From CAVQNQ01 sp963714205 (lineage in GTDB: Bacteria > Acidobacteriota > Terriglobia > Bryobacterales > Bryobacteraceae), in assembly GCA_963714205.1 (NCBI GenBank), contig CAVQNQ010000002.1, forward strand, positions 1,736,001 through 1,800,000: a DNA stretch of 64,000 nucleotides, written 5' to 3'. Shown piece by piece: positions 47,046-54,784 of the stretch (within the stretch, counting starts at the first letter, position 1; each line of letters starts with the position of its first letter). A program made the position numbers and the translations under genes. A model generated the notes under the pieces. The model ran no database searches. It was not told where the DNA came from and saw only the letters and a list, made by a program, of their open reading frames with translations.

Positions 47046-48386
47046 TCAGCGCGGCGGCCTCTCTTCCCATACGAACGCCACCTGCCCCGCTTGCACGTCA
47101 ATGTCCCGCGGGGACCCCAGGTAGGTCCCGGAATCGTTGAGATAGGTATAGGTGAACTGCACAGCCGTATGGAACCCAAGCACTCTGGAGACGACGGCGG
47201 TGGCCATCCATCCATCCAGTTCTTCATATATCGTCCCTCGCATACTCTGCTGCTGAACGCTGCCAGAGATCGTCCAGAGACTTCCAGGGTGATGCCGCCG
47301 GTACGTACCGCCGACTGACAGGGTGTATCCCGCCGCCGTGCCGTAAGTATCCAGAGGAGCTCGGTCTACGGTCGCCATGAAGCTCTGGATGGAAGTCTTG
47401 TACCCCAGGCTCCCTCCGAATGCATAGAGTGTCCCTTGGGGAAGTGGGTACGTCTGGCGCAGCGCCGTGACCCAGGCTGGGCCGCCGCGGCCCTGCATGA
47501 ACCAGCGGTTCCCGATCCGTCTTGCCAGGGACACCATCGCCCGGCTCATGTACAGATCCTGAATCACGGAAGAAGTCCGGGTGCTGGTTGCGTCCAGCCC
47601 AAAATCGGTCTGGGGGGTAAGAGAATATGTCAGCCCGGCGCTGGCGCTTCCACTGGTCGAGCGGGGCACAACCGCCTGGGCTGCTCCAGTTCCCTGGCCG
47701 TTCAGCACCTGGAACCGGTTGGCGCTCGCTCCAAAGCGCAACGAAAACCGGCGGGAATGCGTGTAGGACAGAGAACTGGAGAGCGACCCGCTCAGAACCT
47801 TGTTGCCATACAGCGCCGTCTGATCCGGGGATTCCAGCCCCGACGAACCGGTCAGGGCGGCTGCCAACTGGTCATTCGTGAATCTGCCGGAGAGCATGGC
47901 GCTCGCGAGTTCGTCAAATGTTGCCGGGACCGCAGCCGCGTTGCTCAGCGTGCTTGGCGTGAACATGGTCTGGTACAGGCTGTTCACCGCTCCAGCCCCC
48001 GAAAGCGTCAAAGCCCATTTGCTCCCCAGTTTCCTGTTGAAGTTGAGCGACAGCGAGTGGTTCAAGGCATTCCATTGAGAATTCTGCACAAAGCCCTGGT
48101 AGGAGGGATTGTAGGTGATGGAAAAGCTGCTTCGCGGGCCGAAATGAGTCCAACCGACGCTGACCGATCCGCCCGTCAGGACGTCGCCTCCCGTTGGGAC
48201 AGCTCCCAACAGGTAGTTGAAATTCGCATTCGGCAACGCCAGGGAGCTATACCCGGTAAAAACCGTCGCCGTATAGATATGGAACCCGTCCTGGCGCCCT
48301 TCATACTCGAAGCGTTGAGCCCACAAGGCCTGTCCGCCCGCTACCAAGAGCGCGACTGCGGTGAGCGCACCTATCCTCCAGCTCAT
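47046..48386 (-). CDS. Outer-membrane beta-barrel protein of the EPS locus
   Basis: About 446 residues from ATG 48386 with a GGGAG site and a signal peptide (IGALTAVALLVAGGQALWAQ). The remainder is built of alternating amphipathic strands (for example NHSLSLNFNRKLGSKWALTL, SGSLSSSLSYTHSRRFSLRF and AVQFTYTYLNDSGTYLG) ending near a Trp-containing strand, as in a beta-barrel. It is first in the operon with the Wzz-like protein, ATPase and kinase, the position of the uncharacterised outer-membrane protein in PEP-CTERM loci. It may form or assist the EPS exit channel. Confidence 0.72.
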   Translation of the reverse strand: MSWRIGALTAVALLVAGGQALWAQRFEYEGRQDGFHIYTATVFTGYSSLALPNANFNYLLGAVPTGGDVLTGGSVSVGWTHFGPRSSFSITYNPSYQGFVQNSQWNALNHSLSLNFNRKLGSKWALTLSGAGAVNSLYQTMFTPSTLSNAAAVPATFDELASAMLSGRFTNDQLAAALTGSSGLESPDQTALYGNKVLSGSLSSSLSYTHSRRFSLRFGASANRFQVLNGQGTGAAQAVVPRSTSGSASAGLTYSLTPQTDFGLDATSTRTSSVIQDLYMSRAMVSLARRIGNRWFMQGRGGPAWVTALRQTYPLPQGTLYAFGGSLGYKTSIQSFMATVDRAPLDTYGTAAGYTLSVGGTYRRHHPGSLWTISGSVQQQSMRGTIYEELDGWMATAVVSRVLGFHTAVQFTYTYLNDSGTYLGSPRDIDVQAGQVAFVWEERPPR

Positions 48387-49037
48387 TGCAGCTCCCTTCG
48401 CAACACACAGACCAAAAGAGCAAGCCCTAGTGTTTTCAATAATATCTTGGGAGCAACGCCAGCCCTTCTGCGGCATTCGCAATGAATTGCAACTTTTAGG
48501 GAGATCGGCGATTGATGCCCAATGAGCGCGAAGATCCGGCGCGTAAGGCACCAACGCCAAAATCGCACCACAAAGGACAATACCTAACATGCAAAAGGAG
48601 TATAGATCCTCCTAATACTCCATTATCGGAAAAGGCGGTAGTCGTCTCCGGCTAGTCGGGGGAGACTCCGAGATACGACTTAAATCGAGTGACCCAGCCC
48701 ATAAACGAAAAAGCCTTCAAAAGCTTTCAATTCCCTTCATCACTCCGCACGGCGCTGGGACGAGCAGTTCGGATAGCGCGTCGGGCAGCGTCCATCTTGG
48801 CGGCTCCCACAGATTCGCAGATACATCTGTACTTTTGGGAACAAGCAGCGATTTTCTGGGTGGTCGCCCAACGGGTCAGCGCGTTAAGTTGCAGTGAATA
48901 AAGCCCCGTTTATCTCATAGGAAGTGGCCGCCAAAATGCATAGCTCCAAGGGACTACTTGTATCAAGGCCTTTTCCGGCCCTTGTCGAATGCTGAGAGGT
49001 CGGCCCACAACCAGGCCGGCCCAAAAGGAGAATGTTG
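48387..49037. other. Divergent intergenic region with shared motifs
   Basis: 650 bases between the minus-strand export operon and the PEP-CTERM-like gene; no gene seen. It holds the motif copies at 48676-48693 and 48883-48897, the box AAAAAGCCTTCAAAAGC near 48708-48724 similar to that at 38551, and the ribosome site AAAGGAG at 49024-49030. Confidence 0.45.
48676..48693 (+). promoter_or_regulatory. Shared 18-bp motif, copy upstream of PEP-CTERM-like gene
   Basis: CGACTTAAATCGAGTGAC, 16 of 18 identical to 38466-38483. Confidence 0.35.
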
Positions 49038-49835
49038 ATGACCGGAAAATCGATTCGAATCTTAACGGTGACGCTTGCGTTCCTGGGAGTACTGTTCGTG
49101 TTGCAGCCTGCGGCCTTAGCTGACCCGGCCACGGTCTCGATGACCCTGACCGAACCACAATCTGGGAGCGTTAACGCCGACGGTATTTATCTCAGCCCAT
49201 ATGCCGCCACGATCAACGGTGTTCCCAATCAGCCAGTCATCTGCGATGACTTTTTCGACAATAGCTATATGTCTGAGCAATGGACGGCGACTGTGTACAA
49301 CGAATCCACCGGTTTCTCTGGCACACGGATGGCACAGGTTTCTGGGCTCACGGGCACACCTCTGAATACAGACTATGAGGAAATAGGGTGGCTGGCGCTC
49401 CAACTGTATTCGCCGGCGAACTCATCGTACCAAGCGGCTATTTCTTTCGCCATTTGGGACATCTTCGGTTCTAACGCTCCGGTGGCGGGGACGGGGACTG
49501 CGGACTCTGAGACGGTTGCAAACTGGGTAGGGGCAGGGTCGAGTTTTTTTTCAGATTCGAATGCGACTGACAAAAATACCGTGATGGGTTGGGTTAACCT
49601 CGCAGAAGCAAACGCATCGTCCTATGACCTCTCCATCCTGACCGTTTACTCACCGGTCTCGGGTTCGGCATCGTGCGGGGGCGGGAACTGCTCAACGACA
49701 CCGCCGCAGGAGTTCGTGAGCGTGCAGACACCCGAGACCTCCTCTCTGGCGAATCTGGCGGTCGACCTCTTGCTCCTGGCTGGTGCGGTCTTCGTTATAC
49801 GTCGGCGCCGCCTGACAAGCGGGCTTTCGAACTGA
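49038..49835 (+). CDS. PEP-CTERM-like secreted protein (variant PET signal)
   Basis: 265 residues. ATG 49038 is preferred to 49032 because AAAGGAG is then seven bases away. A signal peptide (IRILTVTLAFLGVLFVLQPA) leads to a Ser/Thr-rich extracellular part with two Cys in ASCGGGNCS. The C-terminus TPETSSLANLAVDLLLLAGA, then VFVIRRRR, has the tripartite sorting-signal layout (motif, hydrophobic helix, basic tail). The PEP motif is here PET. It is the probable substrate of the exosortase encoded 9 kb upstream. A terminator follows at 49873. Confidence 0.75.
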   Translation: MTGKSIRILTVTLAFLGVLFVLQPAALADPATVSMTLTEPQSGSVNADGIYLSPYAATINGVPNQPVICDDFFDNSYMSEQWTATVYNESTGFSGTRMAQVSGLTGTPLNTDYEEIGWLALQLYSPANSSYQAAISFAIWDIFGSNAPVAGTGTADSETVANWVGAGSSFFSDSNATDKNTVMGWVNLAEANASSYDLSILTVYSPVSGSASCGGGNCSTTPPQEFVSVQTPETSSLANLAVDLLLLAGAVFVIRRRRLTSGLSN

Positions 49836-49872
49836 ACCCACAGTCACCAAGTCTCTCTTTTATAACGCATTC

Positions 49873-49908
49873 GGGCCTTCCCTCCCCGGGGAAGGCCTTC
49901 GCTTTTTG
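49873..49908 (+). terminator. Rho-independent terminator
   Basis: Nine-base stem GGCCTTCCC (49874-49882) with GGGAAGGCC (49889-49897), six-base loop, then a T run at 49903-49907. It lies between convergent genes and may serve both strands, though the T run favours the plus-strand PEP-CTERM-like gene. Confidence 0.8.
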
Positions 49909-49936
49909 TGTGGTGGCTTCGATCTTCGATCCCCCC

Positions 49937-51064
49937 TTAGCTATCCTTCAGCGCGGAAACGCTCACCCGGCTGCGGCCCCGCCAATACCGATACAACACT
50001 ACCCCCACCCACGTTCCCAACGTGTTCGTGATGATGTCGGTCGTACCGGAATCCCGGGTCGGAAGATAAGCCTGAAGGACCTCAATCGTAACGCTGACCA
50101 GGCACCCGAGAACCACCGTCACCAACGCCGCCCGCCTGGCGGGCAACTTCAACAAGAAGTAGGCGTACAAGAAGAACCCCAGCGGGACGAACCCTACCAC
50201 GTTCTTGAGGGCGTTCTCCCCGTATCCCCAGCCGAAGTCGAACTCCTCCCAGAAAGGCATCAGAAACGTCTGATCCAGGATCTGGTACCTCTCTGGAATC
50301 ACCAGGTCAATCCCTGGTTTGATTCGGTTGTGCACAAGGTTGCCGCCACGCTCCGCAAACAGATAAAGCGCGGCACAGCGCTCGCCCTCGGACACCTCAG
50401 GCCGTCCGGCTCTTGTCCAAGTCTCATAGTGCCGGACTACCTCTGAAGGCGTAAGCTCGCTGTGGTAGACGGCGAGGCCCCGAAACCGGCCGGTCCAGTC
50501 ATCGTTTCCGACGGGTGAGGTACCCACGACCAGACGGCCCGTGCAATCGCCGGCGGTCACGAGGAATCTCCGTGCCGACCTGGCCAATACTCCATCGATG
50601 TAGACTGCGGTCCCCTGAGATCCTGAACTGATTGAGATGAATACAGGCCGCATCGACCGGAAAACATCGTTGACGTACAGGGCGCCGTTCCGGGCAGGAC
50701 GCCCGCCACGTCCCGCATCGCGCTCCAGTAAGAGATCCGTATCGGATTGGCGCAGCGCGAATTGGAGAGGATTCTGAGGGGTGTAAAACGCCAGCAGCGT
50801 ATTGGAGTCATGCGCGAGGCCCGGCTGGACCCAGACCTCAATGCTGCATGAGGGCTCGTCTCGAGGCGCCACGCGGAATTCACCCGTGCTCACCACCGTG
50901 CCCGCATCGGCGAAACGAAGACCGTTTTCGTTTCCAGGCCACGTCACCTGATTTCGGGGAGCGTGAAAGGGCCATAGCCCGAGCACCAGGAGGCCGCATA
51001 CCACGGCGATGCAAATGGCAGGGAGAAACCTCGCTCCTCTCTTCTCCAGAATGTCCGTAATCAT
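49937..51064 (-). CDS. VanZ-like membrane protein with LamG-type jellyroll domain
   Basis: About 375 residues from ATG 51064; longer upstream starts run into the sugar transferase gene. The first helix is FLPAICIAVVCGLLVLGLWP. A LamG/concanavalin-like domain follows (SCSIEVWVQPGLAHDSNTLL, RLVVGTSPVGNDDWTGRFRG, LAVYHSELTPSEVVRHYETW). The C-terminal VanZ part has further helices with the conserved ALKNVVGFVPLGFFLYAYFL and STDIITN-like GTTDIITNTLGTWVG. It ends the minus-strand operon after the sugar transferase. VanZ-type proteins occur in many EPS loci, but their activity is not known. Confidence 0.8.
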   Translation of the reverse strand: MITDILEKRGARFLPAICIAVVCGLLVLGLWPFHAPRNQVTWPGNENGLRFADAGTVVSTGEFRVAPRDEPSCSIEVWVQPGLAHDSNTLLAFYTPQNPLQFALRQSDTDLLLERDAGRGGRPARNGALYVNDVFRSMRPVFISISSGSQGTAVYIDGVLARSARRFLVTAGDCTGRLVVGTSPVGNDDWTGRFRGLAVYHSELTPSEVVRHYETWTRAGRPEVSEGERCAALYLFAERGGNLVHNRIKPGIDLVIPERYQILDQTFLMPFWEEFDFGWGYGENALKNVVGFVPLGFFLYAYFLLKLPARRAALVTVVLGCLVSVTIEVLQAYLPTRDSGTTDIITNTLGTWVGVVLYRYWRGRSRVSVSALKDS

Positions 51065-51090
51065 GGATGGAATTCCGTTTCCTGCCTTAG

Positions 51091-52506
51091 CTAATCGACC
51101 CCTTGCCCGATCAACACCTGCGGAAAAGTGCGCAACATGATCCTCCAGTCCAATCCCAGCGACCAGTTGTCGATATATTCCATATCCAGCTTCATCCACG
51201 TTTCGAAACTCAGAGCGTCGCGACCGGCGAGAGCCCACAGGCAGGTCAATCCCGGCCGCATGCGCAATCGTCGCCGTTGCCAGCGCTCGTAACGCTCCAC
51301 CTCCTCGGCTATTGCCGGCCGCGGACCCACCAGCGACATGTCGCCTTTCAGGACATTCCATAGTTGCGGCCACTCGTCCACCGAGAACTTGCGCAATACC
51401 CGCCCTAAGCCGGTCATGCGCGGGTCGTCCGGAATCTTGAAAGCGATCGACCTCTGATTGAGGTGCGCCACGGACTTCTTCATCCGATCCGCGTTCTGGT
51501 ACATCGACCGGAACTTGTAAATCGTGAATTTCCGGCCGTTTAGCCCGAATCGCTCTTGCCGGAAAATGGCCCGTCCAGGTGAAGTTATGCGGATGAGCAG
51601 CGCAACCGCCAACATGATCGGCGACAGGATCACGAGCGCCGCGGCTGCCAGCGTCACGTCTATGGCACGCTTGGCGAGCAGGCGGATTTCGTCATGCGGT
51701 GCCGGCGAGAACGTCAGCAGGGGTAACCCGTCCAGGCCATCCAGATATGCCAAACTGTTCGCGTGAGGGAAGAAATCCATCACCACGCGTGTCCGGACCC
51801 CCTCCTCATTGCAGAGCAGGAAGATCTCCTTCAAGCCGCACAGCCTTTGGCTGTCGACCGCAAAAATGACCTCATCCACAACCCGCTCGCAGAGCAGTTC
51901 AGGCAAGCGGGAAAGCGCGTACCGCTCGTACGTGCCAGACAGGCGGACTTGGCCTGGTTCGTCATCCAGAAAGCCGAGAAGCCGGATGCCGTCTCGTGAG
52001 AACTTCTCTATGGCCCTTCCGACTTTCCGGGCGCTCTCCCCGGAGCCGACCACCAGGACGAAACGAGGCGTCCCAAACTGCTTTCGGAATGCGCCCGCCA
52101 GTTGCGCCGCGTTGAGGCGAAGAAGGCACAGGAGCACCCAGGCGTAAAAAGCGAAGAGCATCACGAAAAAGCGGCTGAGGTCCAGCCGAAGCAGGAACTC
52201 CGCCATTACCAGGCAGATCGCGCCCAATCCGCACTGGCGAGCCGTGTCCCAGACAAGCGCTCCCGGCCGGCCCGAGTCCAACTTCTCGTAGATCTTGAGC
52301 CCGTGACCGATGGATAGCCAGCAAAGCACCGCAACGGCCAGCAGCACCACCGCCACCCGGAAATCGATGTAAAAGACCCAGTAGAAGAGGCCCTTAGCAT
52401 TGAGGCTGAAGCGCGTTCCATAAGCTGCCAGGAAAGCGACTGAAATGAGCAGTGTGTCGGCGAGGCCGAAGAGAAGTTTAACCTTTCGATGCTGTCGGCT
52501 GAACAC
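51091..52506 (-). CDS. Initiating sugar transferase (polyprenyl-phosphate hexose-1-phosphate transferase)
   Basis: 471 residues, intact. Four to five N-terminal helices (LLFGLADTLLISVAFLAAYG; VAVVLLAVAVLCWLSIGHGL) precede a CoA-binding-like Rossmann region (FVLVVGSGESARKVGRAIEK). The catalytic domain follows: KRAIDVTLAAAALVILSPIM, IFRQERFGLNGRKFTIYKFR with SM, KFSVDEWPQLWNVLKGDMSL, VGPRPA and RPGLTCLWA. This is the WcaJ/PssY/EpsB type that starts each EPS repeat by placing a sugar phosphate on undecaprenyl phosphate. The next upstream gene is four bases away, showing an operon. Confidence 0.92.
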   Translation of the reverse strand: MFSRQHRKVKLLFGLADTLLISVAFLAAYGTRFSLNAKGLFYWVFYIDFRVAVVLLAVAVLCWLSIGHGLKIYEKLDSGRPGALVWDTARQCGLGAICLVMAEFLLRLDLSRFFVMLFAFYAWVLLCLLRLNAAQLAGAFRKQFGTPRFVLVVGSGESARKVGRAIEKFSRDGIRLLGFLDDEPGQVRLSGTYERYALSRLPELLCERVVDEVIFAVDSQRLCGLKEIFLLCNEEGVRTRVVMDFFPHANSLAYLDGLDGLPLLTFSPAPHDEIRLLAKRAIDVTLAAAALVILSPIMLAVALLIRITSPGRAIFRQERFGLNGRKFTIYKFRSMYQNADRMKKSVAHLNQRSIAFKIPDDPRMTGLGRVLRKFSVDEWPQLWNVLKGDMSLVGPRPAIAEEVERYERWQRRRLRMRPGLTCLWALAGRDALSFETWMKLDMEYIDNWSLGLDWRIMLRTFPQVLIGQGVD

Positions 52507-52510
52507 GGTG

Positions 52511-54763
52511 CTAGTTGGCGCCGCTTCCGAAGACCCGGCGGGCTTCGTCCGCTTCGGGCAGCTTCGGATCCATCTTCAGAGCGGCCTCCAGCACCCGGCG
52601 CCCTCGTCCTGGGTCGCCGGCTTTCAGGTAGGCCATCGCCAAGTGATATTTGCGGCGGACCGTGCTCTCCTTGGCGCTGGCGCTCTCCAGATATGTCACC
52701 GCCATCGGGTACATACCCTTCTTGAAATACGTCCAGCCAAGTGTATCGTCCACGGCCGGGCTGTCTGGGGCAATCTCCTTGGCCTGCTGAGCGAATTTCA
52801 AAGCCTCATCGGCTTGATTGCCGTTTGCTAACAGGTACGCCAGATTGTTCAGCGCCGCTATGTTCCTTTGGTCCAGTTCCAGCACCTTTCGGTATTGCTC
52901 AATCGCCGCAGCAGGCCGCCCGTCCGATGTCTCCAGTTCCGCCCACAGCAGGTGGCCGGCAACGCTCGCGGGGTGAGCGGAGACCACCGCTGAAAACCTC
53001 CTCCGGGCATCTTCCATCTTACCTTCCGCAATGTCCAGCTCCGCCAGCGCGAGATCCGGCGCAGTCAAGGCCGGGTTGCTGGTTTTGGCAGCCTCGAAGG
53101 CCTTCCTGGCTCCTATGCGATCACCATTCTCCACAAGGAGCTGACCGAAGTATTCCTGCACGGGCGCCGAGGCAGGCTGCCGTGCCGCATACTCCCGCGC
53201 CTTCTGAAGACCGGCTGCCTTCTGGCCCAGGGCAGCATAACTCTGCACCAGCACGTTCAGCGCACGAGCGTCTTCCGGATTCTGTTTCAGTGCCTCTTCG
53301 GCGGAGACCCGCGCTCCGGAATAATCCTCCTGGTCCAGTTTCAAAGCTGCATCCTGCAAGAGCGCGTCTGGAACTCTGCCCAACGCCAACACCTGATCGA
53401 TCCCCTTACGGGCTTCCGCTTTCTGTCCGAGCGTCAGAAGCGCCCAATTCCTCTGCACGACGATCGCGACGGTTCCCTTCTGTTCTGGCGGTGCCGCATC
53501 CAGAAGCTGCAACGCTGATTGAGCGCCACGATTGGCAATCAGTACTTGGGCCAGTTCGATCCGGGCGGCAACGAAGCCCTGGTCCAGCTGCAACGCCTCC
53601 CCCAGCTCCTGCTGCCGGATCTCGGTTCTGCCGCGGGCCTGTTGGAGTTTCGAAAGAAGATAATGCGCCTCGGCACTGCTCCGGAAGCGCAATACCTGGT
53701 TCAGGTCCGCTTCCGCCTCGGTGTATTTGCCCGAACCCAAGTAGATCCGGCTGCGTTGCAGCAGCGCATCCGTATCCAGCGCGTTCTTCTTCAAAGCTGC
53801 CGTCAAAACCCTTTCGGCGTCGCCGGTACGTTTCATGGCGAGGTACCCTCTGACCAGCCATGTGCGCGCGTCGCGGTCCGCCGGATCTTCCCCGGCCAGT
53901 TTTTCGAATTCCACCAGGGCCGCATCGCGCTTCCCCGATCGAAACAGGAAAAGCGCATGGAGCGGCTTATAGCGCTTGTCTGAAAGAGCAGAAAGCTGTC
54001 GGTAGGTCTGTTCCGCCTGCTCGGGATGTCCGGCCCGCACCTGCATGGCGCCCAGGGCGAACAGCGCAGGCCCGTGTTTGGGGTCGATCTCGAGCGCGTG
54101 ACGGAACTGCTCTTCCGCCTCCGCCGTTTTGCCCTGCCCCAGGTAGAACCCGCCCAGGTAAACCAGGGGATCCGCGGATTTCGGCGCTTGCGCCACGGCC
54201 TGCTTGAGCGCTTCTTCGGCGCCGGACACATCCCGGCGTGCCAGCCTGGACTGGGCCAGAGCAAGCGACGATTGCAGGTAGCGCGGGGACTTGCGAAGTA
54301 CCTGCTCGAGGTGCGCTTCCGCGCTCTCCGGTTTCCCGAGGCGCAGTTCCGTAAGCGCCAGAAGGTTCAACGCCTCGGCATCGTCCGGAAGCAAATTCAG
54401 AACGTCCTGCGTGCGCCTTTGTGCCTCCTCCACCATTTCCTTGTTCCGGCTCGCCGCCATGAGCTCCGCCAGCTTCAACTGCGCCCCTGTGTGCCGGGGA
54501 TTCAGTTCGGAAGCCTTGCGAAGGTATTCGGCGGCCGTGCCCACATCGCCCGAAGCCAGGTACGCCAACCCGATCTGATAGTACGGCTCGGCCTCCTTCG
54601 GCTGCTTCTGCATCGCATTCTTGAAATACAGAATGGCGACTTCGTAGTTCTTCTGCTCAAACGCCTTCTTGCCCTTCTCCAGATAAGCCTGCGGCGATTG
54701 CGAACATCCCGAAAAGAGCGAAACCACAAGGCCAAGCAAAAAGATGTTTCGTTTCAAGAGCAT
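52511..54763 (-). CDS. TPR-repeat lipoprotein, PEP-CTERM (PrsT-like) type
   Basis: 750 residues. The signal peptide ends in a lipobox, LFSGC with Cys20, so the protein is a lipoprotein. The rest is about twenty tetratricopeptide repeats (for example AEPYYQIGLAYLASGDVGTA; ADPLVYLGGFYLGQGKTAEA; ALNNLAYLLANGNQADEALK). The length and repeat pattern fit the large TPR lipoprotein found in PEP-CTERM EPS loci, which likely holds the periplasmic export complex together. Located between the NHL protein and the initiating transferase in the same operon (21- and 4-base gaps). Confidence 0.88.
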   Translation of the reverse strand: MLLKRNIFLLGLVVSLFSGCSQSPQAYLEKGKKAFEQKNYEVAILYFKNAMQKQPKEAEPYYQIGLAYLASGDVGTAAEYLRKASELNPRHTGAQLKLAELMAASRNKEMVEEAQRRTQDVLNLLPDDAEALNLLALTELRLGKPESAEAHLEQVLRKSPRYLQSSLALAQSRLARRDVSGAEEALKQAVAQAPKSADPLVYLGGFYLGQGKTAEAEEQFRHALEIDPKHGPALFALGAMQVRAGHPEQAEQTYRQLSALSDKRYKPLHALFLFRSGKRDAALVEFEKLAGEDPADRDARTWLVRGYLAMKRTGDAERVLTAALKKNALDTDALLQRSRIYLGSGKYTEAEADLNQVLRFRSSAEAHYLLSKLQQARGRTEIRQQELGEALQLDQGFVAARIELAQVLIANRGAQSALQLLDAAPPEQKGTVAIVVQRNWALLTLGQKAEARKGIDQVLALGRVPDALLQDAALKLDQEDYSGARVSAEEALKQNPEDARALNVLVQSYAALGQKAAGLQKAREYAARQPASAPVQEYFGQLLVENGDRIGARKAFEAAKTSNPALTAPDLALAELDIAEGKMEDARRRFSAVVSAHPASVAGHLLWAELETSDGRPAAAIEQYRKVLELDQRNIAALNNLAYLLANGNQADEALKFAQQAKEIAPDSPAVDDTLGWTYFKKGMYPMAVTYLESASAKESTVRRKYHLAMAYLKAGDPGRGRRVLEAALKMDPKLPEADEARRVFGSGAN

Positions 54764-54784
54764 AGATCGGTATTCCAGTTCCTC

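Noticed and set aside
52741..53853. Plus-strand frame of about 370 codons opposite the TPR lipoprotein gene
   Set aside because: Composition is Pro/Arg/Ser-rich, typical of an antisense shadow in GC-rich DNA; the minus-strand TPR protein is unambiguous.
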